A DNA stretch of 47,989 nucleotides, from contig CALXNP010000006.1 of assembly GCA_944389785.1 (NCBI GenBank), positions 1 through 47,989 on the forward strand. The letters run 5' to 3'. The translations under genes and the position numbers were made by a program. Under the pieces are notes generated by a model that was not told the DNA's origin, made no database searches, and saw nothing but the letters and a program-made list of their open reading frames with translations. Every line of letters starts with the position of its first letter. Within the stretch, counting starts at the first letter, position 1. Below, piece after piece: positions 26,802-34,856 of this stretch. The DNA is from an uncultured Anaerobiospirillum sp. GTDB lineage: Bacteria; Pseudomonadota; Gammaproteobacteria; Enterobacterales; Succinivibrionaceae.

Positions 26802-26903
26802 ATTAAATAGATTTTAATTGTAATGTATTTTTATCTTTATCAAGCTATATGAAGATTAAGGTTTTTAGCAGTAAAAACTATTGGATAATAAGAGAGAAAT
26901 ATT

Positions 26904-28211
26904 ATGGCACTATATGTAAATACTAACGTTAGTAGCTTAAATGGCCAGCGTATGCTTACTAATGCTACTAACTCATTAAATACTACATATCAAAGATTAT
27001 CATCTGGCTTGCGTATTAACAGTGCAAAAGATGATGCAGCAGGTTTACAGATTTCAGATCGTTTAACTTCACAAATCAATGGTCTAAATCAAGGCAATAG
27101 AAATGCCAATGATGGTATTGCTTTAGCCCAAACGGCAGAAGGTGCCATGGAAGAAATGACTAATATGTTACAACGTATTAGAACACTATCATTACAATCA
27201 GCTAATGGTACAAATACCCAAGCAGATAGAGACTCATTACAAAAAGAAATTTTATCTTTATCTCAAGAACTTACTCGTGTATCAGTAAAGACTACCTTTA
27301 ATGGTGAGCAAATTTTAGCAGGTAAAGATTCAGGTTCTACCTTACTTGATTCAAAAGGCAATATGAACTTCCAAGTAGGTGCATATGCATATGATACTTT
27401 AGCAGTTGATCTATCAGATGGCTTTAGTGTGTCACAAATGACAACAACTGCCCTTATGGACAATTGGGATGGAAATATTGCACTTGAAATTGTAGATCCT
27501 ACTGTAGCAAATTCACCATATGCAGGTATGAGTGATGAGGATCTTTTAGCAGAAGGTAAGATTTCTCAAACTTTAGCATTAAATATAATGAAAGGATCTT
27601 CAAATCAGCAAACAACAGGTACTATAAATACAGCAAATAATAATACTGCTTTTCTTAAAAATTTAAATAGTCCTGCTGAATATGCTATTGGAACTAGTGA
27701 CCTAAATGCAGGTGCTACAGTGTATATTAATAAAGAAAATGTAGGTGAAATTTTAATGAGTGCTACAGAAACAGATAGTAATGGTAACGCTGTAGCTTCA
27801 TCTGCAAGGACTTTAGTAAAATCACTCTTTGGTCTTGAGGTTCATGCTGATCCTAATTTAGCTACTAGTGTTACCTCTACAGTTGATAATATTGATAAAA
27901 ACATTAACTTTATAGCAGATACATATGCTTCCTCACAAGGTTGCTTGAAGTTTGTTGATGAATACTTAATGGTAATTGATGCAAAGCGTGCAGATTTAGG
28001 TGCTATTCAAAACAGAATGGAGTCTACCATACGTAATCAATCAAGTATTGCTGAAAATACAACAGATGCAAGATCACGTATTAGAGATACAGACTTTGCT
28101 CAAGAAACAGCAAACTTAAGTGCACAGACAATCTTACAGCAATCATCACAAACTGTATTGTCTCAAGCAAATCAAAGACCACAAATAGCTTTAGCCTTAC
28201 TAGGTGGTTAA
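26904..28211 (+). CDS. Flagellin 4
   Basis: A filament subunit of 435 residues. The first about 190 residues and the last about 110 are nearly the same as flagellin 2, including the TALMDNWDGNI block and the FIADTYASSQGCLKFVDEYL segment. The C-terminal 200 bp are almost identical at DNA level, which points to recent duplication or gene conversion. The middle (about 200-300) differs and is Asn/Thr-rich. It has its own sigma54 box, a long structured leader and a distinct terminator (28236-28266) that lacks the anti-leader element. Confidence 0.96.
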   Translation: MALYVNTNVSSLNGQRMLTNATNSLNTTYQRLSSGLRINSAKDDAAGLQISDRLTSQINGLNQGNRNANDGIALAQTAEGAMEEMTNMLQRIRTLSLQSANGTNTQADRDSLQKEILSLSQELTRVSVKTTFNGEQILAGKDSGSTLLDSKGNMNFQVGAYAYDTLAVDLSDGFSVSQMTTTALMDNWDGNIALEIVDPTVANSPYAGMSDEDLLAEGKISQTLALNIMKGSSNQQTTGTINTANNNTAFLKNLNSPAEYAIGTSDLNAGATVYINKENVGEILMSATETDSNGNAVASSARTLVKSLFGLEVHADPNLATSVTSTVDNIDKNINFIADTYASSQGCLKFVDEYLMVIDAKRADLGAIQNRMESTIRNQSSIAENTTDARSRIRDTDFAQETANLSAQTILQQSSQTVLSQANQRPQIALALLGG

Positions 28212-28235
28212 TAGTTTTTTGATCTTTATATTAGG

Positions 28236-28266
28236 AAGGGTAACTTTGTGTAAGTTACCCTTTTTT
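28236..28266 (+). terminator. Terminator of flagellin 4
   Basis: AAGGGTAACTT (28236-28246), loop TGTGT, AAGTTACCCTT (28252-28262), then T-rich sequence. It closes the flagellin array. Confidence 0.88.
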
Positions 28267-28380
28267 GTTTTTAAAGCAAAAATCTAAGCTAGTGACTGCT
28301 TTTTAATTAAGATAATTTGCCTTTATTCAGTCTTTTTTTGTACAATATTAATGTAGTTTAGATTAAATAGTAATGGTAAT

Positions 28381-29172
28381 ATGAGTAATTCAGACAAAAA
28401 AGCAGTACCTCTTTTTGATGAACTTGTAAAAAAGATAGAGGCATTATCTGGTATTAAATTTAATCAAGAAGAATTAACTAATTTTGATATAAGAAAAGAA
28501 AGGGCACGTGAAGCTAGACTTGCTCATATTGAAATTGAAAGAGAATATGAAAACTCAAGAAAAAAGGCTATAGAAGCTATCTATCGCTCTCACATGGTTG
28601 ATCCTAAGATTACCTTTGATAGTTTAATTGTAGATGATTATAATCAAGATGCTATAAATTGTGCTAAGTTATTTTGTTATGCACAAAAAGAAGATAATAA
28701 AGTTCCTCTTTTATTTATTCAAGGAGCTGAAGGTACTGGCAAAACAATGCTTTGTCATGCTATAGCTAATTATTGGTTGGAAAATCATAGCCATGATATT
28801 AGTTTAACAAGCCTTGATCAAATTCGTAAAACAAGATTTTTTTACACTAAAGATGAAAGTGAGCTTCGTGATGAGCGTGATGAGCAATGGGAAAAATACT
28901 TAAATAAAAAATTGATTATCTTAGATGGCTTTTTACAAAGTCGTGAGGGTATGACTGTTTTTGATCAAAAAATATTTTCAGAATTATTAAGAGAACGTCA
29001 TGCTAGATCTTTACCTATGGTAATTACTACACCAGTGATGTTTTCAAGTCTAACTACAGCTATGGGTGGCTATTGCTATGAGTCATTACTTGAGTATGAG
29101 GTTTTAGCTAAAAGTTTATTAGGTGCTTCGAGACGTAAACCTCTAATAGTAAATGGAGTAGCTATATCATGA
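28381..29172 (+). CDS. DnaC/IstB-like AAA+ ATPase
   Basis: Residues 1-75 form a charged helical region (many Arg/Glu), in the position where DnaC carries its DnaB-binding domain. An ATPase domain follows: LLFIQGAEGTGKTMLCHAIANYW (Walker A near residue 117), LIILDGF (Walker B near 177) and a sensor-like LPMVITTPVMFSS. The layout and spacing resemble DnaC/DnaI/IstB helicase loaders. Unlike DnaC (LDEIG), the Walker B Asp is followed by Gly instead of Glu. The stop overlaps the ruvX start (ATGA), so translation is coupled. A role as a replicative helicase loader is inference; another AAA+ adaptor function is possible. Confidence 0.65.
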   Translation: MSNSDKKAVPLFDELVKKIEALSGIKFNQEELTNFDIRKERAREARLAHIEIEREYENSRKKAIEAIYRSHMVDPKITFDSLIVDDYNQDAINCAKLFCYAQKEDNKVPLLFIQGAEGTGKTMLCHAIANYWLENHSHDISLTSLDQIRKTRFFYTKDESELRDERDEQWEKYLNKKLIILDGFLQSREGMTVFDQKIFSELLRERHARSLPMVITTPVMFSSLTTAMGGYCYESLLEYEVLAKSLLGASRRKPLIVNGVAIS

Positions 29173-29588
29173 GTTTTATTTTAGCTTTTGATTATGGTAC
29201 ACATAGTATAGGTGTAGCAGTTGGCAATACTATAACAAAAAGTGCAAATCCTCTTAAGGCTGTAAAAGCTAATTATGGTGAATATAATGTAGAGCATTTT
29301 GCACCTTTTTTTAAAGAATGGTGCCCTAGTGCTATTGTAGTTGGATATCCATTAAATATGGATGGAACTACACAAGAGTTGCTAGATTTGGCAACCAAAT
29401 TTGGTCATGATTTAGAGCAAAGATTTAAGGTAAAATTATATTTTCAAGATGAAAGATTAACAAGCACACAAGCCCGCGCTTATATTTTTGATAAAGGCGG
29501 GTATAAAGCTTTAAAAAAGGATAAAATAGACTGTGTATCTGCAGCTATTATTCTTGAAGCTTTTTTTGAGCAAGAGTTTGCTCAATAA
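29169..29588 (+). CDS. ruvX: RuvX/YqgF, pre-16S rRNA nuclease
   Basis: YqgF is the RNase H-fold nuclease that matures the 5' end of 16S rRNA; it was earlier called a putative Holliday junction resolvase. ILAFDYGTHSIGVAVGN supplies the first catalytic Asp and the glycine-rich strand. IVVGYPLNMDGT, FQDERLTSTQA and DCVSAAIILEAFF contain the remaining acidic residues. The 139 residues match E. coli YqgF (138). It starts within the stop codon of the DnaC-like gene. In E. coli it follows yqgE, which is absent here. Its last 41 bp overlap the 3' end of the convergent gene on the minus strand. Confidence 0.95.
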   Translation: MSFILAFDYGTHSIGVAVGNTITKSANPLKAVKANYGEYNVEHFAPFFKEWCPSAIVVGYPLNMDGTTQELLDLATKFGHDLEQRFKVKLYFQDERLTSTQARAYIFDKGGYKALKKDKIDCVSAAIILEAFFEQEFAQ

Positions 29589-29883
29589 TACTAAGTCTTT
29601 GATCAAGATTAGCCAAATAGGTGTTAATGCTTTTAAGCTCTTGCAGGCAAAGTTTAAGATAGTCTTCAGATGTAGTATTGTTATGTATTTGTTGACAATT
29701 GCTATTTTCTGCTTGTTTCATATCTGATTTGGTATTAGAGTTTTTATAGTTAGTTATAGCTTTAAATAAAATTGGTAAAGGTACATTTTCATCAAGATGA
29801 GCCTTTACACTAGCAACACTAATTGGCAGATTTGATTTTTCAAGCTTTAAAATAGCATTGTTTATAGAATTTTGATAGGTCAT
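29548..29883 (-). CDS. Small putative DNA-binding protein (KfrA N-terminal-like)
   Basis: This 111-residue protein has an N-terminal helical domain of about 45 residues in which ISVASVKAHLDENVPLPILFKAITNYK has the look of a KfrA_N-like helix-turn-helix (x-PS-V-L...G-xPxxxxxxI). A polar linker (Asn/Ser/Gln-rich) and a C-terminal coiled coil (LQELKSINTYLANLDQRLSIIEQTL) follow. It is divergent from yqcC with only 8 bp between the starts and overlaps the ruvX end by 41 bp. The coherent domain layout argues that it is real, but I do not know its function. Confidence 0.6.
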   Translation of the reverse strand: MTYQNSINNAILKLEKSNLPISVASVKAHLDENVPLPILFKAITNYKNSNTKSDMKQAENSNCQQIHNNTTSEDYLKLCLQELKSINTYLANLDQRLSIIEQTLAQKKLQE

Positions 29884-29891
29884 AGTAGTCC

Positions 29892-30215
29892 ATGCATAAT
29901 GTTGATGATATTTTAAGTATTTTAGAACAAATTGAAACAGAACTTAAGAGCTTAGATTTATATGGTGGTCCATTAAATAGACCAAATGAAGAAGCTTTCT
30001 TATCTCAAATGCCTTTTTGTTTAGATACTATGGACTTTCATCAATGGCTTGAATATGTTTTAATTGAGCGTTTACGCTTATTAATACAAAATAAGCAAGA
30101 GCTGCCTAAGAGTTTATTAGTGCATACAGCAGCACAGGAGTATTATCGTGGTTCTTGGCACACTTACAAAGATCTAATTGCATTATTGAGACAGTTAGAT
30201 GGCTTTTTTGCTTGA
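29892..30215 (+). CDS. yqcC: YqcC-family protein (DUF446)
   Basis: The 107 residues match the E. coli YqcC pattern: an N-terminal helix, then QMPFCLDTMDFHQWLEYVLIERL (compare FCMDTMEPLEWLQWVLIPRM), NKQELPKSL and a C-terminal LLRQLDGFFA. In enterobacteria it is next to truC, which modifies tRNA; truC is not here. The biochemical role is unknown. A sigma54 box for flhA begins 13 bp after the stop. Confidence 0.85.
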   Translation: MHNVDDILSILEQIETELKSLDLYGGPLNRPNEEAFLSQMPFCLDTMDFHQWLEYVLIERLRLLIQNKQELPKSLLVHTAAQEYYRGSWHTYKDLIALLRQLDGFFA

Positions 30216-30227
30216 TTTATAAGTTAA

Positions 30228-30243
30228 AGGCATTAAAATTGCA
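30228..30243 (+). promoter_or_regulatory. Sigma54 promoter of flhA
   Basis: AGGCATTAAAATTGCA is close to the RpoN consensus TGGCAC-N5-TTGCA, with GG at 30229-30230 and GC at 30241-30242. The start site would be near 30255, giving a leader of about 30 nt before the GTG of flhA. Confidence 0.8.
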
Positions 30244-30283
30244 TTTACATAGCGTTTAGAAATTTAAATTAAGGTTTTTTGAC

Positions 30284-32494
30284 GTGGCATTTTTTGCAAA
30301 TTTAAAAAATAAATTTCCAATATCTAAGGCTGTAAGCAAGGGTGTAAATAAAGCTAAAGCTAACCCTAAAGTAGCTAAGGGTCTATCAGTTGGTGGTGCA
30401 GCTTATAGAAAGGTTGCAATGATGAAATTGGGTACACCAATATTGGTGTTAGCCTGTTTGTCTATGATCACCTTGCCAATGCCACCACTACTTTTGGATA
30501 TGTTATTTTCTTTTAACATATCTTTATCAATGGTAGTGCTATTAGTAGCTATTTATGCTAAGCGTCCTTTAGATTTTGGATCTTTTCCAACAGTATTGCT
30601 GCTTACTACTATTTTACGTTTGGCTTTGAATGTGGCTTCTACCCGTGTTATTTTGTTACATGGTCAAGACGGTTCAGCTGCAGCAGGTAAAGTTATTGAA
30701 GCCTTTGGTAATGTGGTAATGGGTGGTAGTTATACCGTTGGTATTATCGTATTTACTATTTTGGTGATTATCAATTTCGTGGTAGTTACTAAAGGTGCAG
30801 GCCGTATTTCTGAAGTGTCAGCTCGTTTCACTTTAGATGCTATGCCTGGTAAGCAAATGGCTATTGATGCTGATTTAAATGCAGGTTTAATTAATCAAGA
30901 GCAAGCAAAGCAAAGACGTGCTGAGGTTACTAGAGAAGCAGACTTTTATGGTTCTATGGATGGTGCCTCAAAGTTTGTTAAAGGTGATGCTATTGCTGGT
31001 ATCTTAATTTTATTCATTAACTTAATTGGTGGTATCATAATTGGAACAGTACAGCATGATATGAGTTTTTCTCAATCTGCTACTGTATATACATTATTGT
31101 CAATAGGTGATGGTTTAGTTGCTCAGATACCTGCATTACTCTTATCTATTGCAGCAGCTATTATTGTAACTCGTCAAAATAATACCGAAAAAGAGATGAG
31201 CCAACAAGTTGTAGGTGAGCTTTTTGCAGAGCCTAAGACTATGTATATTGTGGCTTTGGTTTTATTTGTGATGGGTATAGTACCAGGTATGCCTGCATTA
31301 GCTTTTTTATCAATGGCTGCCTTATCAGCAGGTATTGGCTTTTTATTAAAGAAGAAGAAAGAATTAGATAAACAAAAGCAAGAAGCTTTAGCTGCTATGC
31401 CTGTAGAGCAGCCTCCTATAGAACAGCGTGAGCTGTCTTGGGATGACGTATCTGAAGTTGATGTAATTGGTCTTGAAGTAGGCTATAGATTAATCCCTAT
31501 GGTAGATAAGAATCAAGGCGGTGAGTTATTATCAAGAGTAAAAGGTGTAAGAAAGAAGCTTTCTCAAGAGTTGGGCTTTTTAATTCCGCCTGTACACATT
31601 AGAGATAATTTGGATTTAGGACCAAATTATTATCGTATTACTTTAATGGGTGTAACTTTTGGTGAGGCTGAGATTCAATTAGATAGAGATTTGGCTATTA
31701 ATCCAGGTCAAGTATTCGGTAAGATTAATGGTATTGATACTAAAGATCCTGCCTTTGGTCTTGATGCTGTTTGGATCTTAAAACAAGATAATGATAAGGC
31801 TTTAGGTCTTGGTTATACTGTAGTAGATAGTGCCACTGTTATTGCAACTCACTTATCACAAATTTTATCTAATAACTGTGCTTCTTTAATTGGTCAAGAA
31901 GAAGTTCAAAATATTTTGGATATTGTTGCTAGAACACAACCTAAGTTGGTTAATGGTTTAGTACCTGGTGTAGTAAACTTAGGTCTATTAACCATGATTT
32001 TGCAAAATCTTTTAAACGAAACTGTGCCAATTCGCGATATGCGTACAATCTTAGAAACTTTAGTAGAGTATGCTCCAAAGTCTCAAGATCCAGAGGTTTT
32101 AACTGCTGCTTGTCGTATTGGTTTACGTCGTTTAATTTTACAAGATATTGTAGGTGGTGATAATTTAATACCTGTTATAACCTTAGCTCCTGATCTAGAA
32201 AAAGTTTTACATAAATCACTTGAAACAGGTGGTGCCAATGGTATTGGTATAGAGCCAGGTCTTGCAGATAGAATGCAAAGATCACTATATGAAGCCACTC
32301 AAAATCAAGAGCTATCAGGTGAGCCTGCTATATTATTGACATCAGGTATTTTACGCTCAACTTTATCTCGTTTTGTTAAAAATACAATACCTGGTCTTAG
32401 AGTTTTGTCGTATCAAGAAATTCCTGATGATAAGCAAATTAAGATTGTCTATGTAGTTGGAAACAATGATACACAGCATCAAAAATTACATTAA
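30284..32494 (+). CDS. flhA: Flagellar export apparatus protein FlhA
   Basis: FlhA is the major export-gate component of the flagellar type III secretion system. The N-terminal half has about eight membrane helices with the FHIPEP signature region (LLLTTILRLALNVASTRVILLHG) and the conserved cytoplasmic loop AGRISEVSARFTLDAMPGKQMAIDADL. The C-terminal about 380 residues are the cytosolic substrate-docking domain. Its 736 residues are longer than usual (about 690-700), from a basic N-terminal extension and linker. The start codon is GTG with AAGG 10 bp upstream. It is preceded by its own sigma54 box; flhB, usually adjacent, is not in the window. Confidence 0.96.
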   Translation: MAFFANLKNKFPISKAVSKGVNKAKANPKVAKGLSVGGAAYRKVAMMKLGTPILVLACLSMITLPMPPLLLDMLFSFNISLSMVVLLVAIYAKRPLDFGSFPTVLLLTTILRLALNVASTRVILLHGQDGSAAAGKVIEAFGNVVMGGSYTVGIIVFTILVIINFVVVTKGAGRISEVSARFTLDAMPGKQMAIDADLNAGLINQEQAKQRRAEVTREADFYGSMDGASKFVKGDAIAGILILFINLIGGIIIGTVQHDMSFSQSATVYTLLSIGDGLVAQIPALLLSIAAAIIVTRQNNTEKEMSQQVVGELFAEPKTMYIVALVLFVMGIVPGMPALAFLSMAALSAGIGFLLKKKKELDKQKQEALAAMPVEQPPIEQRELSWDDVSEVDVIGLEVGYRLIPMVDKNQGGELLSRVKGVRKKLSQELGFLIPPVHIRDNLDLGPNYYRITLMGVTFGEAEIQLDRDLAINPGQVFGKINGIDTKDPAFGLDAVWILKQDNDKALGLGYTVVDSATVIATHLSQILSNNCASLIGQEEVQNILDIVARTQPKLVNGLVPGVVNLGLLTMILQNLLNETVPIRDMRTILETLVEYAPKSQDPEVLTAACRIGLRRLILQDIVGGDNLIPVITLAPDLEKVLHKSLETGGANGIGIEPGLADRMQRSLYEATQNQELSGEPAILLTSGILRSTLSRFVKNTIPGLRVLSYQEIPDDKQIKIVYVVGNNDTQHQKLH

Positions 32495-32513
32495 TATGTA
32501 AAATATTAAATTG

Positions 32514-32550
32514 ACTCATACTAGATTGTTTGATTTAGTATGAGTTTTTT
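32514..32550 (+). terminator. Terminator after flhA
   Basis: ACTCATACTA (32514-32523) pairs with TAGTATGAGT (32536-32545) and is followed by T6. It separates flhA from flhF, so flhF must be transcribed from within 32551-32818. Confidence 0.85.
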
Positions 32551-32743
32551 ATATAGTAAACACTTTTAATATAAAAATAAGTAGCTGTAATTTTCTAAAT
32601 TGGTGCAAAAATTTATCAAATTTTAAAATTAGATATCTTTTTGATAAGATATATCTATTTCTCGGTAAGATTGTAATTATTTTGTTTAAATTCACTTAGA
32701 TAAAAACTTAACACTTGTAACAGTTATGTAATTCATTATTTTG

Positions 32744-32760
32744 TCATAATGATATTATGA
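32744..32760. repeat. Inverted repeat upstream of flhF
   Basis: TCATAAT-GAT-ATTATGA is a perfect 7-bp dyad with a 3-bp centre, 58 bp before the flhF start. Its short spacing looks like an operator rather than an RNA hairpin. The remainder of the 324-bp flhA-flhF gap is very AT-rich with no recognisable sigma54 or sigma28 box. Confidence 0.4.
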
Positions 32761-32818
32761 TGTTAAAATACACAAAATATTAATAATAAATATAACAAAC
32801 TAAAATGGGAATTAGCAA

Positions 32819-34549
32819 ATGAAGTTAAAGCGCTTTGTAGCAAAGGATATGAAAATAGCTCTGTCAATGGTAAAAGATGAGCTAGGTCCTAATGCTATTA
32901 TTATGTCAAATAGGCGCGTCGACGCTGGTATTGAGATTGTAGCTGGTGTTGAAGAAATAGTTACAACTCTGCCTAATGCTGAAAAAACCAATACTTTACC
33001 AAATAATTTTGCACCTATTGCAGATAGGGTAGATAAGTCTCAAGATGAAGTAACATTATCTTCACAAAAGAAGTTAGATAATAGTTTAAATAAATTAAAA
33101 CACGCTTCTAATTTAGCTAAAGCTAGTGCTAATTATGATAATGGCAGTTATATTAATGGTAATTTAAGAGGACAATACGCTACTAATAATCATTTATCGT
33201 CCTTAGGTCCTGCCGTAAGTCCTAGAACCTCAGGTTTAAGTCCTGAACAAAAAGCTCAAGGTTTAGATGCTTTATCTTCACTATCACATAAATTAGGTTT
33301 AGATAGTAATGGGGCACATTTAAATAAATCACAAACTTTGGCTAAATCTTTAATAGACATTTTAGAAAGACAGCAAAAACAATCTCAATCACAATCTCAA
33401 GCACCAATAGCTGCACAGCCTAATGTTAATAATTCAAATAACCCAAGTAATATTGCAGCTAATAATATAAATAATCAACAAAATGCAGCTGATAATGTAG
33501 ATGAAGCTCCTGCTCCTATTTATCAAGATGAAGCTTTAAAAGGGCTTTTTGCTAAAACTGAACAAAAATTACAGCAGCAGACTATACAGCAAAATAGTAA
33601 TTCTGTTGCTAATACAAATGATGTTGCTCTTAATAATCAAACTATAGAGCAAGCTAGTGCTTTACTTGAAGTTAAAGATGAAGTTGCTGTAATTAGGCGC
33701 TTATTGCAATTTGAGTTAGCTGGATTTTTACAAGAAAGTAAATCTCGCCAAGAGCCTGTTAAAGCAATGGTTGATAAATTGTTATTATCAGCAGGTTTCT
33801 CACATAAAGTAGCTGAGCAATTAACAAAAAGTGTTAATCAAGATGCTTCTTTTAACTTTGCTTGGCGTGAGGTTGCTGATATTTTAGAAAAAAGTATCAC
33901 AGTAGGATCTGACGAAATTATAAAAGAAGGTGGTATTGTTACCTTAGTAGGGCCAGCTGGTGTTGGTAAAACTACTACACTTGCTAAGCTTGCAGCACGT
34001 TTTGTTATGAAATATGGAGCAGAACGTGTAGCTATCATTAGTTCTGATAATTATAGAATAGGTGCGGTAGAGCAGGTTAAAACTTATGGTCGTATCATGG
34101 GTTGTACTACTCTTGCGATTAAATCTATAAATGAATTACCAGAGCTTTTATATACTTTAAAAGATAAGAGTTTAATTTTAATAGACACTGCAGGTGTGGG
34201 ACTTAAAGATGAACGTTTTGAAACGCAGCTTGCACAATTAAAAATACATAGTGCTTTAAAGCTTAAACATTATTTAGTTATGACCTCAACTGCACAAAGG
34301 CGTGTACTACAACAAGTATATAATAATTTTAAGAGTGTAGGTTTAGCTGGTGTAATTTTAACAAAGATAGATGAAAGTCAATCATTAGGAGATGCTTTAT
34401 CTTTATGTGTAGAAGAAAATTTAAAGATTTCTTATATTACAGATGGACAAAGGGTACCTGAAGATTTGACGCTGCCAACAGCACGTAATCTTGCAATTAA
34501 AGCTTTATCTAGTGTAGAAGATGATGCTGTAGCTTCAGCTATATCTTGA
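32819..34549 (+). CDS. flhF: Flagellar SRP-like GTPase FlhF
   Basis: FlhF is the SRP-family GTPase that recruits early flagellar parts to the cell pole. The N-terminal B domain (MKLKRFVAKDMKIALSMVKD...LGPNAIIMSNR) is followed by a long Asn/Gln/Ser-rich linker (about residues 60-270). A C-terminal NG GTPase domain has G1 GPAGVGKTTTLAKLA near 378, DNYRIGAVEQVKTYG, G3 DTAGVG and G4 TKIDES. The 576 residues exceed Vibrio FlhF by about 70, all in the linker. It precedes flhG, its usual antagonist, but here the two are separated by 307 bp with a separate promoter. Confidence 0.96.
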   Translation: MKLKRFVAKDMKIALSMVKDELGPNAIIMSNRRVDAGIEIVAGVEEIVTTLPNAEKTNTLPNNFAPIADRVDKSQDEVTLSSQKKLDNSLNKLKHASNLAKASANYDNGSYINGNLRGQYATNNHLSSLGPAVSPRTSGLSPEQKAQGLDALSSLSHKLGLDSNGAHLNKSQTLAKSLIDILERQQKQSQSQSQAPIAAQPNVNNSNNPSNIAANNINNQQNAADNVDEAPAPIYQDEALKGLFAKTEQKLQQQTIQQNSNSVANTNDVALNNQTIEQASALLEVKDEVAVIRRLLQFELAGFLQESKSRQEPVKAMVDKLLLSAGFSHKVAEQLTKSVNQDASFNFAWREVADILEKSITVGSDEIIKEGGIVTLVGPAGVGKTTTLAKLAARFVMKYGAERVAIISSDNYRIGAVEQVKTYGRIMGCTTLAIKSINELPELLYTLKDKSLILIDTAGVGLKDERFETQLAQLKIHSALKLKHYLVMTSTAQRRVLQQVYNNFKSVGLAGVILTKIDESQSLGDALSLCVEENLKISYITDGQRVPEDLTLPTARNLAIKALSSVEDDAVASAIS

Positions 34550-34585
34550 TAGTAAAGCTTGTTAGGCTAGTATTATATAGGTGTG

Positions 34586-34601
34586 TGGCATATATATTGC
34601 T
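34586..34601 (+). promoter_or_regulatory. Sigma54 promoter of flhG-fliA
   Basis: TGGCATATATATTGCT is a near-perfect RpoN box (GG at 34587-34588, N10, GC at 34599-34600). The predicted start near 34612 leaves an unusually long 245-nt leader before flhG. Confidence 0.82.
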
Positions 34602-34644
34602 TGTTTTAAAAATGTAGCCTTTTGTGTCAAAAATATTACACAAA

Positions 34645-34807
34645 AGTACTAGAAAAAACAAGAACTTATAGATGTTCTTATAAAAGAATTTGTTAATAGC
34701 AACTGTGTGAATCAGTAGATGTAAATAGCTTGTTAGCTATATTAATAAAGAAAGATATGTGAAAGATGATTTTTATGAAAAACTTTCATAGAACTGGAGT
34801 TTGGCAC
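34645..34807 (+). pseudogene. Fossil 3' end of an IS200/IS605-family tnpB gene in the flhG leader
   Basis: One frame reads KKQELIDVLIKEFVNSNCVNQ before a TAG. This aligns with KELKNVFAKELVDSDCV of the tnpB fossil upstream of gspA (TAGCRACTGTGT is shared at DNA level at 34696 and 4674). After several stops it ends with ACTGGAGT (34793-34800) and TTGGCAC, comparable to the right-end hairpin and the TAGTTCAC-type terminus at 45605-45643. Decay is heavier than in the other two copies, and the RuvC signature is lost. It lies between the sigma54 box and flhG, so it would be transcribed in the flhG leader. Confidence 0.42.
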
Positions 34808-34856
34808 AGGTAATTTACAAAAACTGATAGTTAAAAATTAAGGGCAAGAAAAATAA

